From Bacteroidaceae bacterium (GTDB taxonomy: Bacteria > Bacteroidota > Bacteroidia > Bacteroidales > Bacteroidaceae): a DNA stretch of 37,206 bases. Position numbers and translations under genes: made by a program. The notes below the pieces were generated by a model. That model ran no database searches, was not told the DNA's origin, and saw only the letters and a program-made list of their open reading frames with translations. The DNA lies in assembly GCA_017935785.1 (NCBI GenBank), contig JAGBGU010000077.1, forward strand, positions 1 through 37,206. Reading direction: 5' to 3'. Below, piece after piece: positions 15,137 to 23,792 of the stretch (position 1 is the first letter of the stretch; the number at the start of each line of letters is the position of its first letter).

Positions 15137-17959
15137 ATGAAAAAGTTCATTTTATTTTGTATTGCCGCCGTTCTGACCTCTTGCGCCGGCAAGAACAATT
15201 ATGAATCCGTAAGGGAGCGTGTCAGCCTGTCTGGTGAATGGGAAACTACGCTGGGCGCATGCAATTTGCCAGGCACCACTGACGAGAACAGACTGGGAAG
15301 CGGCGAACACCCTAAAAACGTAACGCACCAGCTTACGCGTACCCATCCCTTTTACGGCAAGGTAATCTATGAAAAGGACATTACCATCCCAGACAATTGG
15401 AAAGGGAAACGAATGGTGCTGTTTATGGAACGCACCAAACCCAGCACACTTTGGATAGACGGTGACAGCATTGGGTCTTTGGGCCACATCTATGCCCCGC
15501 ACACATATCTTTTACCGGAATTGGCCGGTGGAAGACACCACATAAAAATACGCATTGACAACTCAAAAGACGCAGTCCCAAAGGAAATCCAAGGTTCTCA
15601 TGCCTGGACAGACGGCACACAGACCAACTGGAACGGCATACTGGGCGACTTCCACATTGAGGCCACGCCCCACACCTATATCAAGGATGTACAGGCATAC
15701 CCTTCTGTAAAAGAAAGAAAAACCGCTGTAATCCTGCACATCAACAGTTCGTCCGAACAAAACGGCACCATAAAGATTGAGAGCAGTTCGTGTAACAGTG
15801 CCCGGACACACACCATACCCGCCATTAAGGAAAAGGTGGAACTGAACGAAGGGGAAAACCGGATTGAGATGATGCTGGACATGGGAGAAGACATGCTGAC
15901 ATGGAGCGAGTTCCATCCTGCATTGTACAGGCTGAACGCCTCTCTAAGCACCAAGGATGGCAAAGACAACCAGATTATACAATTCGGAATGAGAGACTTT
16001 GCCACCGAAGGGACGCAATTCACCATAAACGGTTTCAAGACATTCCTCCGCGGAAAGCACGATGCCTGCGTCTTTCCGCTTACCGGCTATGCGCCCATGG
16101 ACGTGGAATCATGGCGCAGAATATTCCGGATTGCCAAATACTATGGCATCAACTATTACCGGTGCCATTCCTACACGCCCCCAAAGGCAGCGTTCGAAGC
16201 AGCCGACTTAGAAGGAATATATTTCCAGGCCGAACTTCCTTTATGGGGAACCATTTCTGCCCATAACCCCCGGCTGAACAATTTTCTGCTCAACGAGGCC
16301 AACATGACGCTGGACTATCTGGGCAACCACCCGTCCTTTATGATGTTCGGACTCGGAAACGAGTTGAACGGCGATGTTGGCATCATGCGAAGCTGGCTGG
16401 AAGGTTTCCGCAAACACGACAACCGCCACCTCTACTCCTTCGGCTCTAATAATTTTCTGGGATGGCAGGGCCCCCAAGAGGGCGAAGACTACTTTACCAC
16501 CTGCCGTGTAGGATGGGGCGAGGGATATACCTCGCACGTCAGGAGTTCCTTTGCCTTTGTCGATGCAGAAAAAGGCGGAATACTGAACAATACCAGGCCC
16601 AACACCCGAGCCAACTATTCCGGTGCCATTGCCAAATGCCCGCGCCCTGTCATAGGGCATGAGACCGGACAGTTCCAAATCTATCCCGACTATGGGGAGA
16701 TTGAGAAATACACCGGAGTGCTTTACCCCTATAATCTGGAAATCTTCCGCGAAAGGCTCAGGAAAAACGGATTGCAGGATCAGGCAAAGGATTTTCACAA
16801 GGCTTCCGGACGCTTTGCCATACAATGCTACAAGGCCGACATAGAATACGCTTTGCGCACGCCGGGCATGGGCGGTTTCCAGATGCTGGACCTTCAGGAC
16901 TTCCCCGGACAGGGTTCGGCGCTGGTTGGCGTGCTGGATGCCTTTATGGACAGCAAAGGGTTGGTTTCCGCCGAAGAGTTCAAGGGGTTCTGCGCCCCCG
17001 TTGTGCCTTTGGCCTTGATGGACGGTTATTGCCACAGTACGGCTCGGGAACTTTGTATAGACATTGCCGTCTCCAACTACGAAGAAAAGGAATGGGCCTC
17101 TCCGTTGCAATGGAGACTGGAGAAAAAAGACTCGGCAGGTTTCTGTAAACAAGGAGAAATAAAGCTTGCTGTGGAGCAAGGAGCCGTGGCCAAAGTCGGA
17201 GATATCAGAACTTCGCTCACCGAAATAAAGGAACCCACCGAACTGCGGCTCACGCTTTCAACCGGAAAATACAAGAACAGCTACAACCTATGGGTCTATC
17301 CGGAGAAAGCGCCGGAGAACGAAGACGGCCTTTACATCTGCAAAAAACTGGACCTCAAAGCAAAAAACATTCTTGAACAGGGCGGGAAAGTGCTGCTGAT
17401 ACCCGACCACAAAGATGTGGAGAGACAAAGCATAGGCGGTCTCTTCACCCCCGACTACTGGAACTACGCCATGTTCAAGTCCATATCCGAGAATGCCGGC
17501 AAGGAGGTTTCGCCGGGCTCCCTTTCCCTGCTCATGCACGAAAAGCACCCACTCTTCAGACTCTTCCCCACAGAATGTCACAGCAACTGGCAATGGTGGT
17601 CCATCGTCCGCAACGCCCGCCCCCTTATCCTTGACAATACGCCTCACCACTATAAGCCTCTGATTCAGGTGATAGACAACGTAGAGCGCAATCACAAGCT
17701 GGGACTCCTGTTCGAGTTTTCAGTTCTCGGCGGAAAAGTACTGGTCTGCATGAGCAATCTGGATGCCGTTCAGGACACTCCGGAAGGCCGTCAGTTCAGA
17801 AACGCAATTCTCGCCTATATGAAATCCGGCCACTTCAACCCCAAGGAAGAGATTTCCCCAGCCCAGTTGCAGAGCCTGTTCACCACCGATGTTAAAGAAC
17901 AGGGCATCAAGGGAGTACAGAACCTTTCCGATTACGATGTAACACCCAATAAACCCTAA
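15137..17959 (+). CDS. GH2-like lipoprotein glycosidase
   Basis: 940 residues from ATG 15137, giving a lipoprotein signal (MKKFILFCIAAVLTSC) with the lipid-modified Cys at 16, so it is probably anchored to the outer membrane. An upstream ATG at 15098 would hide the signal. The N-terminal sugar-binding domain (LSGEWETTLG near residue 30) and Ig-like domain precede a TIM barrel. The likely acid/base is Glu409 in GLGNELNGD and the likely nucleophile Glu509 in VIGHETGQFQ. The C-terminal 250 residues are beta-rich. The clan includes beta-galactosidases, beta-mannosidases and beta-glucuronidases; with a GH26 enzyme 13 bp downstream, a mannan-type substrate is plausible but unproven. Confidence 0.8.
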   Translation: MKKFILFCIAAVLTSCAGKNNYESVRERVSLSGEWETTLGACNLPGTTDENRLGSGEHPKNVTHQLTRTHPFYGKVIYEKDITIPDNWKGKRMVLFMERTKPSTLWIDGDSIGSLGHIYAPHTYLLPELAGGRHHIKIRIDNSKDAVPKEIQGSHAWTDGTQTNWNGILGDFHIEATPHTYIKDVQAYPSVKERKTAVILHINSSSEQNGTIKIESSSCNSARTHTIPAIKEKVELNEGENRIEMMLDMGEDMLTWSEFHPALYRLNASLSTKDGKDNQIIQFGMRDFATEGTQFTINGFKTFLRGKHDACVFPLTGYAPMDVESWRRIFRIAKYYGINYYRCHSYTPPKAAFEAADLEGIYFQAELPLWGTISAHNPRLNNFLLNEANMTLDYLGNHPSFMMFGLGNELNGDVGIMRSWLEGFRKHDNRHLYSFGSNNFLGWQGPQEGEDYFTTCRVGWGEGYTSHVRSSFAFVDAEKGGILNNTRPNTRANYSGAIAKCPRPVIGHETGQFQIYPDYGEIEKYTGVLYPYNLEIFRERLRKNGLQDQAKDFHKASGRFAIQCYKADIEYALRTPGMGGFQMLDLQDFPGQGSALVGVLDAFMDSKGLVSAEEFKGFCAPVVPLALMDGYCHSTARELCIDIAVSNYEEKEWASPLQWRLEKKDSAGFCKQGEIKLAVEQGAVAKVGDIRTSLTEIKEPTELRLTLSTGKYKNSYNLWVYPEKAPENEDGLYICKKLDLKAKNILEQGGKVLLIPDHKDVERQSIGGLFTPDYWNYAMFKSISENAGKEVSPGSLSLLMHEKHPLFRLFPTECHSNWQWWSIVRNARPLILDNTPHHYKPLIQVIDNVERNHKLGLLFEFSVLGGKVLVCMSNLDAVQDTPEGRQFRNAILAYMKSGHFNPKEEISPAQLQSLFTTDVKEQGIKGVQNLSDYDVTPNKP

Positions 17960-17972
17960 AGAATATAGATTT

Positions 17973-18935
17973 ATGAGAACAAAAGCATCCATCGCCGCAA
18001 TCCTTCTGATGTTAGGATGCACTTTCTGCACCGTACATGCCAAAAACGCCAAATTATCCAACCCAAAGGCCAGCAAGGAGGCCCGCAAACTGTACAAGAC
18101 GCTCCAGAGTTTCCATGCCCAGGGCAAAACCCTTTCAGGACAGATGTGGGCGCCGTGGGGCATAGACGAAATTGAATTTGTATACAAGGAAACCGGGAAA
18201 TATCCGGCTGTGCGCGGCCACGACCTCATCCACGAACGCAGCAACAGACGCGAGATTGACCTGCTCATAGAATGGTACCGCAAGGGCGGAATCCCCACTC
18301 TTATGTGGCACTGGGGCGCACCCACCAAGGGCGAAGGCTACGAACAAAGCAAGATGACCATAGACGTGGCACAATGTTTTGTGGAGGGCACGCCCGAACA
18401 CGCCGCAATGTGGGCCGACCTGAAGCGCGTTGCCGACTGGCTTACCATTCTACGGGATGCCAAGGTGCCCGTGCTGTGGCGTCCCATGCACGAGTTTGAC
18501 GGAAAATGGTTCTGGTACGGCAAGGGCGGCGGAGCGCTGTTCGTAAAGTTATGGACCACCATGTATGACTACTTCACCAAGGAGCGGAAGCTGAACAACC
18601 TCATCTGGGTGCTTTGCCACAGCGGAGAACTGGACAGGGACTACATTGTGGACAGGAAATACTTCGACATCTGCGGCCCGGACACTTACTCGAAAGAGGC
18701 GCAGCAGGGGTTGTTCTATGAGATTGAGTCGATGTACGGAAAAGGCAACATGATCCCCCTGCACGAATGCGGCACACTGCCCAGCCCCGAAGAATGCAAG
18801 CAGAACGGCACACAATGGCTCTGGTGGATGCTTTGGCATACCTCGCACGTCCAAAGACACAACAAGGAAGAGTTGCGCCGCATATACCATCATCCTGACG
18901 TAATAACCCTGGACGAACTGCAGTCCGCCAAATAA
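17973..18935 (+). CDS. GH26 endo-beta-mannanase-like enzyme
   Basis: 320 residues with a signal peptide (residues 1-23, ending TVHA). GH26 features: LSGQMWAPWG (54-63), acid/base Glu174 in LWRPMHEFDGKWFWYG with the conserved His173, and nucleophile Glu265 in IPLHECG. GH26 enzymes cleave beta-1,4-mannans in endo or exo fashion and include some xylanases. Cys6 and Cys19 near the N-terminus leave open a lipoprotein form. It sits between the GH2-like and AGCS genes with gaps of 13 and 8 bp, so the three are almost certainly one operon. Confidence 0.88.
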   Translation: MRTKASIAAILLMLGCTFCTVHAKNAKLSNPKASKEARKLYKTLQSFHAQGKTLSGQMWAPWGIDEIEFVYKETGKYPAVRGHDLIHERSNRREIDLLIEWYRKGGIPTLMWHWGAPTKGEGYEQSKMTIDVAQCFVEGTPEHAAMWADLKRVADWLTILRDAKVPVLWRPMHEFDGKWFWYGKGGGALFVKLWTTMYDYFTKERKLNNLIWVLCHSGELDRDYIVDRKYFDICGPDTYSKEAQQGLFYEIESMYGKGNMIPLHECGTLPSPEECKQNGTQWLWWMLWHTSHVQRHNKEELRRIYHHPDVITLDELQSAK

Positions 18936-18943
18936 ATTTTTAT

Positions 18944-20374
18944 ATGGAAGAAATAAACGAACTACTGACCGAGGTCAGCGGCATTCTGTGGGGATGGCCC
19001 ATGATTGCCCTGCTCCTCGGCACCCACATTCTCCTTACCGTACGCCTGCGTTTTCCCCAACGCCATATATTCAAGGCCATCCGCCTCTCCGTAAAGAAGG
19101 ACGGCGATGCCAAGGGCGAAGTTTCTCAGTTCGGCGCTCTTTCCACAGCCCTGGCCGCCACCATAGGCACCGGCAACATTGTGGGCGTGGGCACGGCCAT
19201 TGCCTTGGGCGGACCGGGAGCCGTATTCTGGTGCTGGATTACCGGCGTGCTGGGCATTGCCACCAAATATGGCGAGGGGCTCCTGGCCGTAAAGTACCGC
19301 ATCAACAGCAACGGGCGTATGCTGGGCGGACCGATGTACGCCATTGAACACGGTCTGGCCAGCCACAAGTCGGGCTGGATGCGCCGGTTCTGGAAACTGA
19401 TGGCCGTAGCTTTCGCCTTCTTTACCGCCATAGCCACATTCGGCATAGGCTCTACCGTACAGGCCAACGCCATCTCCACGCTGGGATACGAGGTGTGCGG
19501 CATTTCTCCCGTTGTCATTGGCGGCATAGTAACCATACTGGCGGCTGCCGTCATCATGGGAGGTGTGAAAAGCATTGCACGCTGCTGCGAGATGCTGGTT
19601 CCCTTTATGGCCGGAATCTATGTACTGGGCTGTCTGACCATTCTTTTCTTCAACAGCAGCCACCTTGTCCCGGCCCTGGAACTTATCGTCAGCTCAGCAT
19701 TCAACCCGGCTGCCGCAAGCGGCGGATTTGTGGGCACCAGCATCATGATGACCGCACGTTACGGCATTGCGCGCGGACTGTTCTCCAACGAGTCCGGATT
19801 GGGGTCGGCTCCCATCATTGCCGCCTCGGCACAGACCAAGAATCCTGTACGACAGGCGCTGGTATCTTCCTCGGCCACATTCTGGGATACGGTGGTCATC
19901 TGCGCCCTTACCGGACTGACCATTGTCTCCTCCATCCTGGCCTATCCCGAAATCATTTCGGAAGACGGCGGCATACTTACCAAGATGGCATTCTCCAAGA
20001 TACCGTATATCGGCGAGCCCATTCTGGCTTTCGGCTCGCTCACGTTTGCCTTTTCCACCATTCTGGGATGGGGGCTGTACGGCGAACGCGGAATGGAGTA
20101 CCTTGCCGACAAGCTAACCACTCACTACAGGAAAAGACAAGACGCCGGCTTTAAGGAACGCTGCACAAAGAAGGCCACAAACACCTATCGGGTGGTGTTC
20201 CTCATCACAGTGTATCTGGGTTCAGTCGCCAGCCTGGACATTGTCTGGAACCTGGCCGACATCTTCAATGCGCTGATGGCCATCCCCAACCTGCTTTGCC
20301 TGCTCTTCCTCTCCGGCGTGCTGGTGAGCGAAACCCGCAAATACCTTTGGAGCAACCGTTTGGACGAGGAATAG
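18944..20374 (+). CDS. AGCS family sodium:alanine/glycine symporter
   Basis: 476 residues with about 10-11 membrane helices. Family signatures: ATIGTGNIVGVGTAIALGGP (about 72-91) and ESGLGSAPIIAASAQTKNPV (about 282-301). It is an inner-membrane importer of alanine or glycine with sodium. Its place 8 bp after a mannanase gene is unexpected for an amino acid carrier; the pairing could be accidental or reflect uptake of a non-sugar product. A 36-bp perfect palindrome starts 61 bp after its stop. Confidence 0.92.
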   Translation: MEEINELLTEVSGILWGWPMIALLLGTHILLTVRLRFPQRHIFKAIRLSVKKDGDAKGEVSQFGALSTALAATIGTGNIVGVGTAIALGGPGAVFWCWITGVLGIATKYGEGLLAVKYRINSNGRMLGGPMYAIEHGLASHKSGWMRRFWKLMAVAFAFFTAIATFGIGSTVQANAISTLGYEVCGISPVVIGGIVTILAAAVIMGGVKSIARCCEMLVPFMAGIYVLGCLTILFFNSSHLVPALELIVSSAFNPAAASGGFVGTSIMMTARYGIARGLFSNESGLGSAPIIAASAQTKNPVRQALVSSSATFWDTVVICALTGLTIVSSILAYPEIISEDGGILTKMAFSKIPYIGEPILAFGSLTFAFSTILGWGLYGERGMEYLADKLTTHYRKRQDAGFKERCTKKATNTYRVVFLITVYLGSVASLDIVWNLADIFNALMAIPNLLCLLFLSGVLVSETRKYLWSNRLDEE

Positions 20375-20435
20375 GGTCTGAAGAGAATTCTGCCAAAGCC
20401 ACATCTCTCGGAACTTACATCCTTTCCCCCCTCTC

Positions 20436-20471
20436 CTTTTTTGCATTTGCAAATTTGCAAATGCAAAAAAG
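20436..20471. terminator. 36-bp perfect palindrome
   Basis: CTTTTTTGCATTTGCAAA (20436-20453) is followed directly by its exact reverse complement (20454-20471), with no loop bases. A T run and an A run at the two ends allow termination in both directions. The rest of the gap to 20665 holds a small imperfect hairpin near 20504-20530 and no gene. Confidence 0.75.
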
Positions 20472-20665
20472 TTTACACGGTCAGCCCGTCCGCTCCGCTT
20501 CATGCCGTGCAAAAATTTTCTGCATGGCGAGGAAAATCTTTTTTCCTCCCGACGCCGTTTACAAAAGCACGAATGCCGCAAAACAGCATGTTCCCGAAAA
20601 TAGTTGACAATAATCCAGTCTGACTTAACTGAAAATTCCAAAAACAAAAGAAAAACGCGCACCCT

Positions 20666-20699
20666 TGTCACTTTTCCGCCCTCCGTTCCGTTATTATAG
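20666..20699 (+). promoter_or_regulatory. possible ECF-sigma-type promoter
   Basis: TGTCACTTTT (20666-20675) and CCGTTATTATAG (20688-20699) are separated by 12 bp. The sequence lacks the usual TTTG/TAnnTTTG pattern and stands 63 bp before the DUF6249-ECF sigma genes. Autoregulated ECF genes often have such a promoter, so this is offered as the self-recognised site; it is an inference. Confidence 0.35.
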
Positions 20700-20762
20700 T
20701 GTGAGCAAGCTCAAGAGAAAACAACGGATTATATATAAACATTTAAAGAAAGGTTATAAATT

Positions 20763-21191
20763 ATGAATGTATTTATCCTCTTCTGTGTATTTCTACCCAT
20801 CATATCCATCATGTCCGTTTGGTTGGTCATGCGGAATAAGGCCAACGAAACCAACAAGCGCACCGAAGTGCTGCTGGCGGCTATAGAGAAGAACTCCGAC
20901 CTGGACATCGAGGATCTCATCAGAAAGATGAACCCTAAGCCCAAAGCCACCAAAGAACGGCTCATGAACCGACTGCTATGGGGGCTGGTCTTTATTGCCA
21001 TTGGCGCAAGCACGCTGCTCTCCGACATTTATCATGTCTACACAACAGGAGGAGTAATCGGCCCAGTAGATTTGTTTACAAGTGGCTGTTTATTGCTGAT
21101 TGGAATATCCTTCGTTGCGGTCTTCTTCATCAGTAAACGGATGCTGGCAAAGGAAATAGAAGCAGAAGAGAAAAAGGCTTTGGAAAAGTGA
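20763..21191 (+). CDS. DUF6249 membrane protein
   Basis: 142 residues. Hydrophobic helix 1-23, a charged middle (residues 24-69, including DLDIEDLIRKMNPKPKATKE), then two helices at 70-86 and 104-124, and a charged tail. This matches DUF6249, a family often encoded directly before ECF sigma factors in Bacteroidales. Function unknown. Its stop overlaps the GTG start of the sigma gene by 4 bp, so translation is coupled. A purine-rich AAAGG precedes the ATG by about 12 bp. Confidence 0.82.
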   Translation: MNVFILFCVFLPIISIMSVWLVMRNKANETNKRTEVLLAAIEKNSDLDIEDLIRKMNPKPKATKERLMNRLLWGLVFIAIGASTLLSDIYHVYTTGGVIGPVDLFTSGCLLLIGISFVAVFFISKRMLAKEIEAEEKKALEK

Positions 21192-21667
21192 ACCGGGAAC
21201 AATTTACCGAACTTGTGGAAAGGGAGCAGGCGGAGCTGCGGCGATTCCTGCTTGCCCTTTGCTGCGGAGACCGTTTCTTGGCAGACGACATCGCCCAGGA
21301 AACATTGGTGAAAGCCTATCTTTCCTGTGCCGGCTATCAGGAGCAGGGTAAGTTCACAGCCTGGATCTATAAGATTGCCCACCGCACGTTCCTCGACACC
21401 AAGCGGAGCACCAGACAATACAGCCCGCTGGACAAGGCCGGTTCCATCCATGACCAAACGGACAGTGCCGACCATGCTTTCCGTTACCAGGAACTATACA
21501 TGGCCATGGAAACACTTCCTCCCAAAGAACGCACCTCTCTGCTGCTTTTCTACATAAAGGGGTATGCGATAAAGGAAATTGCCCGCATTGTGGACTGCAG
21601 CGAAGATGCGGTAAAGAAACAACTTTCGCGCGGACGCGACCATTTGAAACAAAACATAAAAAGATGA
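21188..21667 (+). CDS. ECF-type RNA polymerase sigma factor
   Basis: 159 residues from a GTG that overlaps the previous stop. Region 2 spans about 14-78 with DDIAQETLVKAY (33-44) and FTAWIYKIAHRTFLDTKR. Region 4 spans about 104-158, with ERTSLLLFYIKGYAIKEIAR and an HTH ending in VKKQLSRGRDHLK. Region 3 is absent, as expected for ECF. It directs polymerase to a small regulon, probably under control of the following membrane protein. The stop overlaps the next start (ATGATGG). Confidence 0.93.
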   Translation: MNREQFTELVEREQAELRRFLLALCCGDRFLADDIAQETLVKAYLSCAGYQEQGKFTAWIYKIAHRTFLDTKRSTRQYSPLDKAGSIHDQTDSADHAFRYQELYMAMETLPPKERTSLLLFYIKGYAIKEIARIVDCSEDAVKKQLSRGRDHLKQNIKR

Positions 21668-22083
21668 TGGAAAAAGACGACACTCTGGCCCAATTGTTCA
21701 ACAGCTATACCCCGGACCTCCAGGACAGTGATGACTTCATGGACCGCCTTCAGCGCAAACTGGATGCGGTGGAGTTCATCAGGCAAAGACAGGAAAAGCA
21801 ACTCCGCCTCTATCGCTACGGACTGCTGGCCGCCTTCGCCCTCGGCATGATTACCAGCGGCATACTGCTCTCCATCATTTGGACAACTCCAGCGGAACAG
21901 ACGATGCCCACATTCAGTCTGCTGCCCGCTTCCCTTGTCTTTCTGCAAGAACATTTCCGCACCACCTCCTTCATTGCCATAGCCATACTGATGAGCGCCA
22001 GCACCATTGCCCTCATCACGCAATGTCTGGAACTGGCCGACGGCAGAATCCTTGCGGACTTTCGGCACAACGAAGCAAAGTAA
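21664..22083 (+). CDS. membrane protein, probable sigma-factor regulator
   Basis: 139 residues. An acidic N-terminal cytosolic part of about 48 residues (LAQLFNSYTPDLQDSDDFMD) precedes helices at about 50-72 and 101-120. Its position directly after, and overlapping, an ECF sigma gene suggests an anti-sigma factor, but the typical zinc motif HxxxCxxC is absent, so this is by context only. The second ATG at 21667 is an alternative start. A 234-bp repeat element starts 2 bp after its stop. Confidence 0.7.
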   Translation: MMEKDDTLAQLFNSYTPDLQDSDDFMDRLQRKLDAVEFIRQRQEKQLRLYRYGLLAAFALGMITSGILLSIIWTTPAEQTMPTFSLLPASLVFLQEHFRTTSFIAIAILMSASTIALITQCLELADGRILADFRHNEAK

Positions 22084-22084
22084 A

Positions 22085-22318
22085 AAATCATTACACAAAA
22101 ACGAGCCCAAAATAACACTTAAGTGTTTCTGTAAAATCACTTAAGTGTTACTCCGGAAAGACTTAAGTAAAACTCGAAAAACACTTAAGTCTTTTTTTCG
22201 TATATTTTCGTGCCATCTTTTACCACTCCGCATTCACCTGATTATAAGCTAATTGTACTTTCACTCACATTCTCCCCTCAGTCCAAAATCCCCTTTTCTC
22301 TTTTTTTGACAAATCGCA
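22085..22318. repeat. 234-bp intergenic element, copy B
   Basis: Collinear with 4207-4440. TTAA-centred motifs start at 22119, 22141, 22163 and 22185, again exactly 22 bp apart. TTTTTTGACAAAT stands at 22302-22314, 117 bp from the last motif as in copy A. Beyond 22318 the two copies lose similarity. From 22319 to 22484 I see nothing I can name. Confidence 0.75.
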
Positions 22319-22484
22319 GTCAACCATCGTTCTACAGTTCAAAACGGTTGCTCTTTCTATTCTTAAAACTGGATTTCCGCATAGGAACTTTTTACGCAGA
22401 ATTGTAGGCAAAATAAGTGTTTGCTGCATAAATTTGACATAAAACAATCAAATTCCTTATGTTTTTCCAACAGAATTATTGTAG

Positions 22485-22535
22485 AAAATCTCAAAAAGGT
22501 GTAGAATATGGTAACGTAAAAATCTCAAAAAGGTG
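22485..22535. repeat. 17-bp direct repeat
   Basis: AAAATCTCAAAAAGGTG occurs at 22485-22501 and 22519-22535, starts 34 bp apart. The stretch to 22660 is AT-rich with ACCGAA/AATCACC words and no frame I can support. Confidence 0.6.
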
Positions 22536-22660
22536 GAAGGCCTAATCACAAACAACCGAACGAATTCGCCATAAATAACCGAATAAAATCACCTCAAATC
22601 ACCGAAAATTCATAAAAAGATTAGTCAAACGCAAGCGGCTTTTCCACCTTATGTTCACCC

Positions 22661-22699
22661 AAAAAAGAAAAAGCACCTACAAAATCTTTGTAAGTGCTT
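22661..22699 (-). terminator. terminator of the tRNA
   Basis: On the minus strand AAGCACTTACAAA (22699-22687) and TTTGTAGGTGCTT (22683-22671) form a strong stem with one G-U pair, followed by a T-rich tract (22672-22661). It lies 12 bp beyond the 3' end of the tRNA. Confidence 0.8.
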
Positions 22700-22710
22700 G
22701 ATTTTTAAAG

Positions 22711-22784
22711 TGGACCAGCTTGGGCTTGAACCAAGGACCTCCAGATTATGAGTCTGTTGCTCTAACCAACTGAGCTACAAGTCC
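22711..22784 (-). tRNA. tRNA-Met (anticodon CAU)
   Basis: 74 nt without encoded CCA. Cloverleaf: acceptor GGACTTG with CTGGTCC (one T-T mismatch at the sixth pair), D arm GCTC/GAGC, anticodon loop CTCATAA giving CAU, T arm CTTGG-TTCAAGC-CCAAG, discriminator A. The first pair is G-C, as in an elongator. A lysidine-modified isoleucine tRNA (also CAU) cannot be excluded from sequence alone. Confidence 0.88.
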
Positions 22785-22869
22785 AATGCAAAGGAATTAC
22801 CCTAAAAAGGATTTTGCGTTTGCAAAGGTAGGCCTTTCCCATGAATTATGCAAATGTAAAGGAGAAAAA

Positions 22870-22901
22870 TTTGGACTTAAGATAATAATTACCTAATTTT
22901 G
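22870..22901 (+). promoter_or_regulatory. promoter of ribF
   Basis: TTTG (22870-22873), 20 bp, TAATTTTG (22894-22901): a perfect consensus. The ATG at 22911 is 9 bp beyond, so transcription should start within a few bases of the start codon. Confidence 0.75.
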
Positions 22902-22910
22902 CACTCCGAA

Positions 22911-23792
22911 ATGAGCAGAAGAATCGCAACCATAGGCTTTTTTGACGGCGTGCATCTGGGACATAGATTCCTTATAAAGCAAATACAGGATATGGCGGCC
23001 AAGCATGAGGCAGAAAGCCTCATCGTTACCATGTATCCTCATCCCAGAGCCATAGTACAGCCCGGATTCCAGCCCCAACTGCTTACAACGCTTGACGAAA
23101 AACTAAACCTGCTGCAAAAGACAGGAATCCACAAGGTGGAAGTCCTGCAGTTCGACAAGGAAATGAGCCGTATGTCCGCCCGAGATTTCATGGAACAAGT
23201 TCTGCATGAAAAACTGGGCATAGACAGACTGGTAATGGGCTATGACCACCGTTTCGGACACGGTGGCGGCACAATGGAGCAATACAGGGAATGGGGAAAA
23301 GAATTGGGCATAGAAGTGTTGCAAATGGAAGCTTTTTCGGACGAATACGTCAGCAGCAGTGCCATCCGCAAACTTCTGCTTCAAGGCAACGTGGAAAAAG
23401 CCGCCAAACTGCTTGGCAGACCTTATGTACTGAGCGGAAAGGTGGTTGACGGATATAAGGTGGGTCGCACAATAGGATTCCCCACAGCCAATCTGCAGCC
23501 TGAGCCAGAAAAGCTGATTCCCGCCCCCGGAGTGTATGCCGTTTGGGCGGTATTGCCCGACGGAGACCGCTACAAGGGTATGCTGAATATAGGAAACCGC
23601 CCCACGTTGGCTAACGGGGACGGTATTTCTATTGAGGTACATCTGCTGGATTTCAAGGGCGATTTGTACAACCAGCCTTTAAAACTTGGTTTCGGCAGCA
23701 GAATTCGCGATGAACATCGTTTCGGCTCCTTGGAAGAGTTGCAGACGCAACTCCGCCAAGATGCCTTATCCGCTAAACTTTTACTCGGCTAA
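22911..23792 (+). CDS. ribF: bifunctional riboflavin kinase/FAD synthetase
   Basis: 293 residues, close to the usual length of about 310. It phosphorylates riboflavin to FMN and adenylates FMN to FAD in the cytoplasm. The N-terminal FAD synthetase domain has FDGVHLGH (residues 11-18) and SSSAIRKLL. The C-terminal flavokinase domain has GRTIGFPTANL (about 185-195) and NIGNRPT. The ATG at 22911 is preferred over an in-frame TTG at 22899, which lies inside the -7 box. The 3' end overlaps the convergent beta-galactosidase gene by 12 bp. Confidence 0.94.
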   Translation: MSRRIATIGFFDGVHLGHRFLIKQIQDMAAKHEAESLIVTMYPHPRAIVQPGFQPQLLTTLDEKLNLLQKTGIHKVEVLQFDKEMSRMSARDFMEQVLHEKLGIDRLVMGYDHRFGHGGGTMEQYREWGKELGIEVLQMEAFSDEYVSSSAIRKLLLQGNVEKAAKLLGRPYVLSGKVVDGYKVGRTIGFPTANLQPEPEKLIPAPGVYAVWAVLPDGDRYKGMLNIGNRPTLANGDGISIEVHLLDFKGDLYNQPLKLGFGSRIRDEHRFGSLEELQTQLRQDALSAKLLLG

